From JANWXD01 sp037446115 (lineage in GTDB: Bacteria; Acidobacteriota; Terriglobia; Bryobacterales; Bryobacteraceae), in contig JBBIJF010000003.1 in assembly GCA_037446115.1 (NCBI GenBank), forward strand, positions 1-64,000: a stretch of DNA of 64,000 nt, read 5' to 3'. Position numbers and translations under genes: made by a program. The notes beneath the pieces were generated by a model. The model saw only the letters and a program-made list of their open reading frames with translations. It ran no database searches and had not been told where the DNA came from. Positions 25,801 to 34,428 of the stretch are shown here, one piece after another (position 1 is the stretch's first letter; each line of letters opens with the position of its first letter).

Positions 25801-26721
25801 TCAGCGGCCGCCCTCGATGCGGATTCCGGTTTCGTCCAGGAAGACATCCTCGAGCGTCGGCTTGTGCAACGCCACGGAGGTGATGGCGCCCGGAAACGCT
25901 TCGACCACCTCGGTGATGAAGCGGTGGCCGTTGGGGATCTCGACGCGCAGGGCGCCGTCGGCCACCCGAGGCTCGAGCCGGAAGCGGTCACGAATGCGCC
26001 GGGCCAGCTCTTCGGGCGCGGGCGCTTCCAGCACCACGACGTCCCCGCCGATGCGGGCCTTGAGCTCCGCGGGGGCACCCTCGGCGACGATGCGTCCCTG
26101 ATGGAGGAGGACGAGACGGTCGCATTGTTCGGCCTCCTCGAGGATGTGGGTGGTCAGTAACACCGTGACCTCGTGCCGGTCCCGCAGGTTCCGGAGGTGT
26201 TCCCACAGCTCGCGGCGAGCTCCGGGATCGAGGCCGCTCGAGGGCTCGTCCATGAGCAGCACTTCGGGCCGATGAAGGAACGCCTTGGCGAGTTCCACGC
26301 GGCGGCGGAGGCCCCCCGAAAGCGTTTCGACGAGGTCGCGCCGCCGGGCTGCGAGTCCCAGTGCGGCGAGGACCGATTCGAGCCGGTCTTTCAGAACGGG
26401 TCCGGACATCCCGTAAAGGTGTCCCTGGCTTTCCAGGTTCTCCTGGACCGTCAGCTTTCTGTCCAGACTCTGGGACTGGAAGACGACTCCGATGCGGCGG
26501 CGGACGGCGCCGGGATCGCGATCCACTTCGAAGCCGGCAATTCGGGCGCGTCCGGAGGAAGGCGCCATGAGCGTCGAGAGGATGCGGAAGAGGGTGGACT
26601 TGCCGCTGCCGTTCGGGCCGAGGAGTCCGAAGATTTGCCGCCGGGAGACGTGAAACGTCACTCCCGACAGCGCAGCACGAGAGCCGTAATGGTGAGACAG
26701 ATTTTCGACTGCAACGATCAC
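25801..26721 (-). CDS. ABC transporter ATP-binding protein (ABC-2/CcmA-like group)
   Basis: 306 residues. All nucleotide-binding motifs are intact: Walker A GLLGPNGSGKST, Q-loop in GVVFQSQSLD, signature LSGGLRRRVELAKAF, Walker B VLLMDEPSSGLD and the switch His in LLTTHILEEAE. The C-terminal ~80 residues form the extension common in DrrA-type exporters. It energises the ABC-2 permease encoded next. Its ATG overlaps the end of ctaB by 4 bp, placing it in the same transcript. Confidence 0.93.
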   Translation of the reverse strand: MIVAVENLSHHYGSRAALSGVTFHVSRRQIFGLLGPNGSGKSTLFRILSTLMAPSSGRARIAGFEVDRDPGAVRRRIGVVFQSQSLDRKLTVQENLESQGHLYGMSGPVLKDRLESVLAALGLAARRRDLVETLSGGLRRRVELAKAFLHRPEVLLMDEPSSGLDPGARRELWEHLRNLRDRHEVTVLLTTHILEEAEQCDRLVLLHQGRIVAEGAPAELKARIGGDVVVLEAPAPEELARRIRDRFRLEPRVADGALRVEIPNGHRFITEVVEAFPGAITSVALHKPTLEDVFLDETGIRIEGGR

Positions 26722-27569
26722 AGTCCCGGCCTGTCAACCAGCATCAGACCGTAGAGCAGCGGCAAGTAGAAAACGGAGGCGAGCAATACCTGGCGAGCCC
26801 GAGCCGCTGTTGGTTGGATGGCGGCACGCCAGCCGGCGGCAAAGTAGAGCGAGCTCAGCAGGAAGGCGCCCGCCAGGTAGAGCTTGCCGGTCATGGCAAG
26901 AAAGCCGGGCAGCAGGCTGGCCGGAATCAGCAGGAGGGAATACCACAGGATCTGCCGCGCCGTGGAGCGGCAATCGGGCTCCACGACGGGAAGCATGCGG
27001 ATGCCGGCGCGGGCGTAATCGCTGCGATACATCCAGGCGATCGCCAGAAAGTGGGGGAATTGCCAGAGGAACAGGATGGCGTAGAGCGCCCACGCTTCGG
27101 GGGTCAATTCCCCCCGCGCCGCAGCGTATCCGATCAGGGGCGGCATGGCTCCCGGAATCGCGCCGACGGTGGTCGAGAGGGGCGAGCGTTTCTTTAAAGG
27201 GGTGTAGAGCAGCAGGTAGCTGAGCAGCGTGGCGAGGCCCAGCAGGGCGCTGAGCCGGTTCACGCCCCCGTACAGCTCCAGGAACCCGGCCAGAGAGAGC
27301 GCCGCCCCAAACAGGAACGCCCGGCCCGGGGCAACGCGTCCGGCAGGAATCGGGCGGTGCTGGGTGCGCCGCATCAGCGCGTCTTCCCGGCGTTCATACC
27401 ACTGATTCAACGCCGCAGTGCCCGAAGCCAGCAAACCGGTGCCGAGCAGCGTGTGCAGCACGACGGCAAAGTCCCAGCCTTCCCGCCGGCCGAAGCAATA
27501 CCCGACCGCCGTGCTCATGAGGATGAGCCATGTGATCGAGGGCTTGGTCAGATCCAGATAGTCTTTCAT
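26718..27569 (-). CDS. ctaB: Protohaem IX farnesyltransferase (haem O synthase)
   Basis: 283 residues with about eight membrane helices. The UbiA-family motif 1 reads N55-QWY-E59-RRE-D63-ALMRRTQHRP, with the Glu variant at the second acidic place that is frequent in haem O synthases; the second acidic motif region is in the loop after YRSDYARAGIRMLP. The enzyme adds the farnesyl group to haem b for haem-copper oxidases. It leads ABC-ATPase, ABC-permease, SCO and DUF420, a cytochrome oxidase biogenesis set, and follows the cupredoxin gene by 81 bp. Confidence 0.93.
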   Translation of the reverse strand: MKDYLDLTKPSITWLILMSTAVGYCFGRREGWDFAVVLHTLLGTGLLASGTAALNQWYERREDALMRRTQHRPIPAGRVAPGRAFLFGAALSLAGFLELYGGVNRLSALLGLATLLSYLLLYTPLKKRSPLSTTVGAIPGAMPPLIGYAAARGELTPEAWALYAILFLWQFPHFLAIAWMYRSDYARAGIRMLPVVEPDCRSTARQILWYSLLLIPASLLPGFLAMTGKLYLAGAFLLSSLYFAAGWRAAIQPTAARARQVLLASVFYLPLLYGLMLVDRPGL

Positions 27570-27650
27570 CGCTGCTGCGCCGGTGGTCCGGTCGAAGACG
27601 GAAGAGGGCGGGCGAAAGGCCCTGGCCGGCGCCCCCCCGAAGCTCTCATT

Positions 27651-28430
27651 CTACCCCTTGTAAGTGAAGTCTGCCGTCTTGGTCTCTTTCGGCGCCACCG
27701 TGATCTTGAGTTCCTGGGTGCCGTAGCGCTCGTGCCAGGCCTCCAGGGTGTAGTCGCCCGGGGGCAGCCCCTTAATGGTGAAGGTGCCGTCTTCACCCGT
27801 CACCGAGAAGAACGGGTGGGAGACCACGCCGATGTAGGCGCGCATCCAGGGATGGACGTTGCACTTGACGGGGATCATGATCTCCTCGCGGGCGAAGGTC
27901 TTGATCTTGGGCTCCGCGCCGGGAGGCTGCGATTCGTTCCATTCCCGGTTGATCTTCGGCAGCGGGTGGATGTTGTGGTTGGTGGGATCGCTGTTGATGA
28001 TCTGGATCGGCTGGTTGGTCATGACGCCGATCACCCGGGGCCTGTATACGCACGTGTGCTGGTCCAGCTTGACGGGTTCGGAAGGCACGGGCCACTGGGC
28101 ATTCGGCAAACCCGACTTGACCCACACGAACACGTTGCGTAACGTTCCGTTGTCGTTGATGACGACCTCCTCCGAACGCGGCGGCGTGGCATGTTGCCGG
28201 GCGCAGGCGGGGACGGCATCCATGCTGATGGGGCGCATTACGGGCCGGGTGCCGGTAAACAGCACCTTGCCGGTGATGGTGGCCGCGGTAGCCGGATCCA
28301 CGACCGCAGTCGTGGCGGGAGCCGCTGCGGGCGCGGGCTCCTCCGTGCGGGCGGGTTCTTCCTTACGGGCGCAGGATGTCAACAGACCTCCTGTCACGAG
28401 TAACACAGAAACCCAAATTCTTGTTTTCAT
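27651..28430 (-). CDS. Cupredoxin-like lipoprotein with C-terminal carboxypeptidase-regulatory-like domain
   Basis: 259 residues. The signal peptide ends at a lipobox (GLLTSC, Cys20) and an Ala/Pro/Glu-rich linker follows. The middle is a cupredoxin fold with a likely type 1 copper site: His152 or His155 (SDPTNHNIHP), then Cys190, His193 and Met196 in VKCNVHPWM. Residues ~205-245 form a small beta-sandwich like the regulatory domain of carboxypeptidases (GTFTIKGLPPGDYTLEAWH). It starts 7 bp after the octahaem cytochrome gene, so it may carry electrons between that cytochrome and a terminal oxidase. Copper binding and redox role are inferred. Confidence 0.85.
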   Translation of the reverse strand: MKTRIWVSVLLVTGGLLTSCARKEEPARTEEPAPAAAPATTAVVDPATAATITGKVLFTGTRPVMRPISMDAVPACARQHATPPRSEEVVINDNGTLRNVFVWVKSGLPNAQWPVPSEPVKLDQHTCVYRPRVIGVMTNQPIQIINSDPTNHNIHPLPKINREWNESQPPGAEPKIKTFAREEIMIPVKCNVHPWMRAYIGVVSHPFFSVTGEDGTFTIKGLPPGDYTLEAWHERYGTQELKITVAPKETKTADFTYKG

Positions 28431-28437
28431 CCGATGC

Positions 28438-31400
28438 TCACCTCTTGGTTCGATTCATTGCCATTCCGTTGACGCCTCCCGCGGTTCCTCCTGCGGCGCG
28501 CAGGCGTGAGAGCTCGTCGGGAGTGAACTGGAACATATAGCGGACCAGCAGGTCCGCGTGATCTTTTTCATAGCCCTGGAAGCTGGCCGGCAAGGGGCCG
28601 GCAAAAACCCAGCGGTTGCCTTCGCGGGTAAACAAGCCGGAGGGCATGGCGGTGCCGGGCATCATCATGGCGGGGTCGAGAATCCACCGCAGCGTCCAGC
28701 CCGGCTTGAGGCGCTCCTTGGCCAGCAGGAAATTGGGGGCGGTGGCTCTGCGGTCGTGAGCGGGGTCTCCGGTGGCGTGGCAGCTCAGACAGGGAGCGCC
28801 TTCACTGGTGAACAACTGGCGCGCCATGAGCCGCTCGCGGTCCGTGAGGGTCTCCAGCCGCGGCGGAATGTAGGGCTGCGCCTGCGAGGACAGGGCTTCG
28901 AAGAAGCGCACCAGTTTCTGGATCTCGCCGTCAGAGAAATAGAAGGTGGGCATGCGCGCGCGCAGATAGGGGCGCACGCCGTTGCGGTTGGTGTCGGTGG
29001 TGCTCATGGCCGGGTTGGCGAGAAACTTCATCAACCATTCGGGATTGACGCGCGCCCCTTCGCCGATTAGGCTGGGCGGTTTCTGCTCTTTCCAGTCGGG
29101 CTCCTGGTAACGCGGAAGGGTATCGAAGACGGTCTTCTGGCCCACCATGAGCTGGTGACAACCCATGCAGTTGTACTTGCGCACGATCCACCAGCCTTCG
29201 ACGATGTCGCGTTTCTGTCCCGCGGGGTTGTAGAAGTAGCGCGGCGGCAACGTAGACTCCACCGAGCCGAGCAGAAAGGTGGTCAGGGCATCAATCTCGC
29301 GGCGCGTCAGGTGGAAATTGGGCATCTTCAGGCGCTCGAGCTTGTCCGGCTTTTCCTTGCCCGAGTCAAAAACGGCCGGATCCTGCAGCTTGCGCTCAAA
29401 GAAGCCCTTGTGATTGTACCAGCCTTCTTTTTTGGCCTGGTGAGTCAGCAAGGCAAAGTCGAGACGCTCGATGGGCTTGGATCCCTCGGACGTCAGCTCG
29501 GTGCCGACGCGCTGCTCTTCCTCGAGACCTTTGATCTCGTGGCAGCCCGCACAACCGTAGAAGCGAACCAGAAACTCTCCGCGCGCTTTGAGTTTGGGAT
29601 CCTCCAGGTAGGGCGCCGGAGGATAGGCGGCGCCTTCACGGCGGAGAGTCATCAGGTAGCTGGCGATATCCCGGGACTCTTCGAGCGTGAGGCGCAGGCT
29701 CGGCATGGGGGTCATCTGCTGGACGACGAGCTCGTGACCGTCGTTGGGGCACCGGCTGTGCTCAAAATCGAAGACGAAGGGCAGGCCTTTTTTCTTGTAA
29801 TCTTCCTCGGTCAGATCACGCCGCTCCAGCGGGCAGTAGGGCAAGGTGCGTTCCCGCGGGTTATGGATCCATCGCACCAGATAGTCGTAGTTGACTTTTT
29901 CCCCGACGCGGCTGAGGTTGGCGGCGAACGTGCCGCCCATCTGATCGGCGCCTTCGCCGATGGAATGGCAACCCAGACAGCCGCGCGTTTCCAGGGACTC
30001 CTTGCCGCGCGCCGGGTCACCCGGCGGCTGCTTATCCAGCCGGCCGGTGACGCCGGACTGCCAGATAAAGGCGGCGATGGCGCGCACTTCCTCGTCGTCG
30101 AGGCGGAAGGTCGGCATTTTGGTTCCGGGGCGGAACTGGTGCGGATCCTTGATCCACACCGGCAGCCACTCTTTGCGCAATTTCATGCGCACTTCTTTGA
30201 GGCTGGGCCCGATCTTTTTCACTTCGCGAAGGAGGTTGCGGGAGCGGATGTCCAGCTGCTCGATGCGTGCGTTGATGTTGCTGATGCGGACCTTGAGGTT
30301 GTCGGCGTGCTGGTAGAGACGCTGGGCTTCGGCGTTGTCCCGGGCGCGGTCTCCCTTATCAATGCTGAATTTGATTTCGCGCTCGAACTCGGCCCGCTGC
30401 TGTTCGAGCTGGCGAATTTCCTGGCGGACGGCGGCCAACTCCTCCGGTTCGCGATCGTAGCCTTCATAGCGGTGGCAGCCGTTGCAGCCCCGGGCGCGGA
30501 AGATCTCGCGGCCGAGATTCAAGGTGTCGGCCATTTCGGTGATGATCTCGCCGGCGTGGCACTGCTGGCAGCCGGCCTCGAAGTTCTCGCGCTTGTAGAG
30601 GGGCCACAGCCAGTGCTTGTAGTAGCCGTGGGCTTTGGTGACGCTGCTGACGGCGATGCCGTTACCGTTGTGACACGGCGTGCAGCCGAAGCGTTCCGGG
30701 TCGTGGATGCGAAGCAGTTCCCGGTTGGGGTGGCTGGTGAACGCCGCTTCGCCGCCCATGGCGGCTTTCGTAAGCACGACCGGTTCGCGGATGCCCAGGT
30801 GACAGGATTCGCAGCGGTCCACCAGATCCACGTCTCGCACGTGGATCTGGCGGATCTCGATGGGAAAATTCTCGAGCTTGCGTTGCAGGCCCGCCAGAAC
30901 GGTCGAGCTGACCTCCGGGATGCGGTCGGCCAGATACTGGTCCCGCTTGCGGCGCAGCTCATCGGCAGGGGCCATCAGCTCGACACGGCGTTGCAACAGC
31001 GCAGCCTTGCGGTCCTTCCACTCCCGCAAGTCCCGATCCATCTGGTCATAGGTGTAGCGGAGTTTGCGCACGGAGCCGTCGGGCTGGGGGAGCGTGACGG
31101 TGACCTCGCGCTGCTTGACGCGGGCGATGCGCTCGCGCAGCCGGTTCTTTTCGCGCTCACTGGAAGCGGTTTCCAGTTCGTAGGTGAGCGCGCTGATTTC
31201 CATGCGCACTTCCTGGAATTTCTCGTTGAGCGCCATGATCTGAGGAGTCAGTTTGCGGTTGATCTCCTCGTCAATGCGCCGCACTTCGGCGAGGACGCGC
31301 TGCTCGGCTTCCCGCACGGCCCGGTCGAGGGCCTGATACTCCGGCGAGGACCTGATGCGCTGCTCCATGGCCGCCTGGTCCGGCACCAGGGTGTTGAGAA

Positions 31401-31575
31401 AGGCGGCGTAGGTTTTTTGGAAGCGCTTCTGGTAGGATTTCCACGGCCGCATGGCGTAGATCTCGTCGTAGAGCGCCCACGCCAGCGACAGCACGAGCAG
31501 CACCGAGGAAACCAGCAGGGGCCGGCTCAGCGAGGAATCTACAATCGGATCTTTGTCCAGATCGTCGGGCTTCAT
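28438..31575 (-). CDS. Octahaem c-type cytochrome of a Rieske/cytochrome b complex
   Basis: 1045 residues with one N-terminal membrane helix (about 17-36) and eight CxxCH haem sites: residues 255-259, 298-302, 336-340, 364-368, 533-537, 675-679, 803-807 and 929-933. Two coiled-coil-like charged segments lie at ~70-155 and ~375-450. The last five haems sit in separate class I cytochrome c-like modules, each followed by a candidate axial Met (487, 624, 751, 875, 977; motifs such as GTKMPTF and KMPNFHL). The first three are closely spaced and probably bis-His or otherwise ligated. It overlaps the cytochrome b C-terminal subunit gene by 4 bp, so it probably replaces cytochrome c1/f as electron acceptor of the complex and wires it to the cupredoxin or an oxidase. 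The exact topology is inferred. Confidence 0.9.
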   Translation of the reverse strand: MKPDDLDKDPIVDSSLSRPLLVSSVLLVLSLAWALYDEIYAMRPWKSYQKRFQKTYAAFLNTLVPDQAAMEQRIRSSPEYQALDRAVREAEQRVLAEVRRIDEEINRKLTPQIMALNEKFQEVRMEISALTYELETASSEREKNRLRERIARVKQREVTVTLPQPDGSVRKLRYTYDQMDRDLREWKDRKAALLQRRVELMAPADELRRKRDQYLADRIPEVSSTVLAGLQRKLENFPIEIRQIHVRDVDLVDRCESCHLGIREPVVLTKAAMGGEAAFTSHPNRELLRIHDPERFGCTPCHNGNGIAVSSVTKAHGYYKHWLWPLYKRENFEAGCQQCHAGEIITEMADTLNLGREIFRARGCNGCHRYEGYDREPEELAAVRQEIRQLEQQRAEFEREIKFSIDKGDRARDNAEAQRLYQHADNLKVRISNINARIEQLDIRSRNLLREVKKIGPSLKEVRMKLRKEWLPVWIKDPHQFRPGTKMPTFRLDDEEVRAIAAFIWQSGVTGRLDKQPPGDPARGKESLETRGCLGCHSIGEGADQMGGTFAANLSRVGEKVNYDYLVRWIHNPRERTLPYCPLERRDLTEEDYKKKGLPFVFDFEHSRCPNDGHELVVQQMTPMPSLRLTLEESRDIASYLMTLRREGAAYPPAPYLEDPKLKARGEFLVRFYGCAGCHEIKGLEEEQRVGTELTSEGSKPIERLDFALLTHQAKKEGWYNHKGFFERKLQDPAVFDSGKEKPDKLERLKMPNFHLTRREIDALTTFLLGSVESTLPPRYFYNPAGQKRDIVEGWWIVRKYNCMGCHQLMVGQKTVFDTLPRYQEPDWKEQKPPSLIGEGARVNPEWLMKFLANPAMSTTDTNRNGVRPYLRARMPTFYFSDGEIQKLVRFFEALSSQAQPYIPPRLETLTDRERLMARQLFTSEGAPCLSCHATGDPAHDRRATAPNFLLAKERLKPGWTLRWILDPAMMMPGTAMPSGLFTREGNRWVFAGPLPASFQGYEKDHADLLVRYMFQFTPDELSRLRAAGGTAGGVNGMAMNRTKR

Positions 31576-32525
31576 ATGTTGAACCAGGGGGTGACCCAGA
31601 TGTACTTGATGCGAAACAGCAGGCGCAACAGCATCTTCACCGGCAACAACAGCATGGTGATCAGGAAGAACTGCATCACCCCATACTGCAGCAGGCTCAT
31701 GCGGGCGTAGATTCTGCGGTTAAACGGGGTGAGGGTGATGAGCTTGTGGATCAGCCAGCCGGCGAGCACCACGTAGATCCCCATCACCACCGCACCGAAC
31801 AGGCCGCGCACGGGCTGAGTCTTGATGCCGGGGATGTAGGAAAAGGGAGCGATGTCCGGCAGGTCGCGGTTGACTTCGAAAACGAGCTTGTTGTGATCCC
31901 AGGTCTGGCCGGGCCAGAACCACATCCAGCCGGGCCCGCGAATCATCGTGCCGATGACGATCATCGAGACCCAGAGGACGATGAAGCCGAAGATGAAGGT
32001 CAGGATGGCGAACTTGCGCTGGCGGAAGGTGTAATAGCCGTTGCCGAGCGGGTTTTCGTCAATGTAGGGGATAGCCATCAGTCCGAGGATGATGAGCGTG
32101 GGCATGACCACGCCGGCCATCCAGGGGTCGAAGTAAACCAGCATTTCCTGCAGGCCGAGGAAGTACCACGGCGCTTTGGCCGGGTTCATCGTCAGGTTGG
32201 GATTGGCCGGTTCTTCGAGCGGGGCGTCGAGCGTGATGGACCAAACCATCAGGATGAAGGTGACGATGATGGCGGCCAGGAACTCGATGCGCAGCAGGTA
32301 GGGCCAGACGTGAACCTCGCGCGGCCAGCCGGGCTTGTAAGGGAAGACCTTGCGGTGGTGCGTCTTGGCCATTTCGGGGTCGGCCTCCAGTTGCGCGATG
32401 AGGCGGTCGTTGGCAAAGGCCTGCCGCAGGCCGTACCAGGTGTAGAAGGGCACCAGGAACAGGAGCATCGTGATGGGGATGTTATCCGGGGTGGTGAGGA
32501 TCGTCCAGAGCTGATGCCAGTCCAT
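31572..32525 (-). CDS. Cytochrome b C-terminal (subunit IV-like) subunit
   Basis: 317 residues, longer than plant subunit IV (~160) because of extra helices at the C-terminus. The quinol-oxidation-site motif, usually PEWY, reads KAPWYFLGLQEML, so the Glu is missing from the motif. The N-terminal part (MLLFLVPFYTWYGLRQAF) and YLLRIEFLAAIIVTF are membrane helices, and about seven can be counted. It pairs with the haem-bearing N-terminal subunit encoded 10 bp upstream. In complexes of this kind the two parts together bind quinol and pass electrons to the Rieske protein. Confidence 0.92.
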   Translation of the reverse strand: MDWHQLWTILTTPDNIPITMLLFLVPFYTWYGLRQAFANDRLIAQLEADPEMAKTHHRKVFPYKPGWPREVHVWPYLLRIEFLAAIIVTFILMVWSITLDAPLEEPANPNLTMNPAKAPWYFLGLQEMLVYFDPWMAGVVMPTLIILGLMAIPYIDENPLGNGYYTFRQRKFAILTFIFGFIVLWVSMIVIGTMIRGPGWMWFWPGQTWDHNKLVFEVNRDLPDIAPFSYIPGIKTQPVRGLFGAVVMGIYVVLAGWLIHKLITLTPFNRRIYARMSLLQYGVMQFFLITMLLLPVKMLLRLLFRIKYIWVTPWFNI

Positions 32526-32535
32526 GGGTCCCTCC

Positions 32536-33462
32536 TCAGATCTTGCGCGGCTCCTTGATCTCGGATGCGAGCGTTACGGGGGCGGGGCCGGAGATGCCGC
32601 CGTCCTTCCGCACGCGCCAGAAGTGCACGATCATGAAGGTGGAGGCGATGATCGGGATGGCGATGCAGTGCCAGATGTAGGCCCGCAACAGCGCATTGGC
32701 GTCCACGATGGAGCCGCCCAGCAGTCCGAAGCGCACGTCGTTAAAGGGGGTCATGCCGAGCTGCGGTCCGAACGGTCCGTCGTGGCCGAGCAGCGGGGTG
32801 GCGCGCGCCATGTTGGTGCCGACCGTGACGGCCCAGAAGCCGAGCTGATCGTCCGGCAGCAGATAGCCGGTAAAGCTCAACAGCAGCGTGAGTACGAGCA
32901 GGATCACGCCCACCACCCAGTTGAACTGTCGCGGAGCCTTATAGGAGCCGGTCAGGAAGACCCGGAACATGTGCAGCTCGACCGTGATCACCATGAGGTG
33001 GGCGGCCCAGCGGTGCATGTTGCGCAGCAGCTTGCCGAAGGGGACATCGTGCTCGAGGTAGAGGATGTCGCGGAACGCGACCACCTTGGAGGGATGGTAG
33101 TAGAACATCAGCAGTGTTCCCGTGAACGCGAGCACGATGTAGAGGTAGAAACTGATGCCGCCCATGCCCCAGGTGTAGCTGTAGCGCACCGCATCGCGGT
33201 TGATCTTGGCAGGATGCAGATGCAGGAAGACGTTGGTCAGCACTCCCAGCGCGCGGCTCCGCGGCGTCTCGTCGTGCTTGACGCGCAGGATGGACTTCCA
33301 GAGAACGGTTTTCTGCGGCTGGCGGAGGGCCTTGATCTCCTCGATGGCGCGCTGGCGGATCGCCCGGGAGTCTTCGAGCAGCGCCGCCAGCGTGGAGCGC
33401 TTGCCGTTGCCGGGCGGAGCCTGTTGGCTCTGGCCTCCGTTCTTGCCGTCGGTATCAGCCAT
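32536..33462 (-). CDS. Cytochrome b N-terminal (b6-like) subunit
   Basis: 308 residues. A ~75-residue soluble extension precedes four core helices. The haem ligands are visible: His150 and His164 in helix B (MHRWAAHLMVITVELH, 14 apart) and His265 and His280 in helix D (15 apart). The 15-residue helix D step is the b6-type spacing; mitochondrial cytochrome b has 14. Together with the separate C-terminal subunit this is a split, b6f-like cytochrome b. It lies between the Rieske gene and the C-terminal subunit, all in one operon. Confidence 0.93.
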   Translation of the reverse strand: MADTDGKNGGQSQQAPPGNGKRSTLAALLEDSRAIRQRAIEEIKALRQPQKTVLWKSILRVKHDETPRSRALGVLTNVFLHLHPAKINRDAVRYSYTWGMGGISFYLYIVLAFTGTLLMFYYHPSKVVAFRDILYLEHDVPFGKLLRNMHRWAAHLMVITVELHMFRVFLTGSYKAPRQFNWVVGVILLVLTLLLSFTGYLLPDDQLGFWAVTVGTNMARATPLLGHDGPFGPQLGMTPFNDVRFGLLGGSIVDANALLRAYIWHCIAIPIIASTFMIVHFWRVRKDGGISGPAPVTLASEIKEPRKI

Positions 33463-33473
33463 GGTGTGCCTCC

Positions 33474-34073
33474 CTAGACCCGGATGATGGCACCCGGGTC
33501 GTTAAACTGGGACCGCTCGCCTTTGGGCCACTTGTAGAGGCGGCTCAGATCCACAACGATCTGGCCGTCGGCGTCGAGCTCCACGTGGGCCCGGTCCATG
33601 GGGCGGGGCGCCGGTCCCTCAAAGTTAATGCCTTCGCTGTCGTAACCGCTGCCGTGGCAAGGACACTTGAATTTGTTTTCGCTCGGCTTCCAGTCAGGCG
33701 TGCAGCCCAAATGGGTGCAAACCGCGTAGATGACGAAGATCCCCTCGGTGTTGCGCACGACCCAGATGCGGTACTTGCTCTGGAAGCGCGTGTCCACGCC
33801 GAATCCGAAGTCGGACGGGTAACCGATTTTGAACGTGGTCTTGGGCTCGAACAGGGCGCGCGGGAAGAAGAAGCGGAGAAACATGAGGAAGTTGACGCCG
33901 AGGAAGCCCAGGACGGAAGCGGTGACGAACCGGCGCCGGCGGGAGATGACGTCCCGCTCGGGCTCCGGCTCGCGAGGCTTGCTGAACAGAGTTCGCAGCG
34001 CGTCAATCAGCCGCGGCTTCTGCGCCGACTGGCGCTCGACCGCGTCGGCTGGCTCAACGCTCGGAGCCGGCAT
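33474..34073 (-). CDS. Rieske iron-sulfur protein
   Basis: 199 residues. An N-terminal anchor with an Arg-rich motif (ISRRRRFVTASVLGF, residues ~43-57) suggests Tat-dependent insertion. The 2Fe-2S site is complete: Cys119, His121 and Cys124 in CTHLGC, and Cys137, Cys139, His140 in CPCHGS. Cys119/His121 and Cys137/His140 bind the cluster; Cys124 and Cys139 would form the stabilising disulphide. It takes electrons from quinol and hands them to the cytochrome c component, here probably the octahaem protein. First gene of the respiratory operon. Confidence 0.95.
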   Translation of the reverse strand: MPAPSVEPADAVERQSAQKPRLIDALRTLFSKPREPEPERDVISRRRRFVTASVLGFLGVNFLMFLRFFFPRALFEPKTTFKIGYPSDFGFGVDTRFQSKYRIWVVRNTEGIFVIYAVCTHLGCTPDWKPSENKFKCPCHGSGYDSEGINFEGPAPRPMDRAHVELDADGQIVVDLSRLYKWPKGERSQFNDPGAIIRV

Positions 34074-34239
34074 AATCCCTCCCCGGGGTTACAGGAAGAG
34101 GAACGGCAGCCGGACGGGCGAGGACGTGCGAGTAGAATTCAGCTCAAAGCACGCAAAAACCGTACGATCAGTGCCGGCCTTCTGCCCCGGCCCGGCGCCC
34201 AGCCGCAGCCCCTCATTCCCAGTTTCACTCTCGTCTGAG

Positions 34240-34267
34240 ATTTTACACCCTCGGGGGAAATTTGCAA
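34240..34267 (-). promoter_or_regulatory. Candidate promoter of the Rieske/cytochrome b operon
   Basis: On the minus strand TTGCAA (34262-34267) and TAAAAT (34240-34245) are spaced by 16 bp, about 160 nt before the Rieske start. Reasonable but not unique matches. Confidence 0.35.
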
Positions 34268-34339
34268 GTGCGGGCCGGCCGTCTGGGTAAAAATCGTGAA
34301 CCGACATCGCCGGCGGGGGCAGGAACTTGTTGTTGACGG

Positions 34340-34354
34340 GCCCGCGCCGCGGGC
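34340..34354. repeat. Perfect GC-rich palindrome upstream of the selenoprotein gene
   Basis: GCCCGCG, a single C, then CGCGGGC. It follows TTGACG (34333-34338) but no -10 is spaced correctly after it. Could be an operator or an RNA hairpin in a leader; such GC palindromes also occur by chance at this base composition. Confidence 0.35.
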
Positions 34355-34415
34355 GTGCGCCTCCGCTGGGAGAAGCTGCCCGTGACGCGCCGGCCGGAGC
34401 GAGCGAATCTCGGCT

Positions 34416-34422
34416 AAGGAGG
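34416..34422 (+). promoter_or_regulatory. Strong ribosome-binding site of the selenoprotein gene
   Basis: AAGGAGG ends 6 nt before ATG 34429. It fixes the start of the TGA-containing frame and argues that the gene is actively translated rather than a remnant. Confidence 0.85.
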
Positions 34423-34428
34423 CAAACC

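Larger units (their letters stand above)
34074..34428. other. 355-bp divergent intergenic region between the Rieske operon and the selenoprotein gene
   Basis: No coding frame here is convincing. It holds a candidate minus-strand promoter (34240-34267), a perfect 15-bp palindrome (34340-34354) and a strong Shine-Dalgarno next to the selenoprotein gene. Nothing else was recognised. Confidence 0.6.

Noticed and set aside
25800..26078. N-terminal extension of the ABC permease frame
   Set aside because: It lies out of frame inside the ATPase gene and is Ser/Pro/Arg-rich; the real start follows the ATPase stop.
29155..31710. 851-codon open frame on the plus strand
   Set aside because: Antisense to the octahaem cytochrome gene, whose eight CxxCH motifs prove the minus strand.
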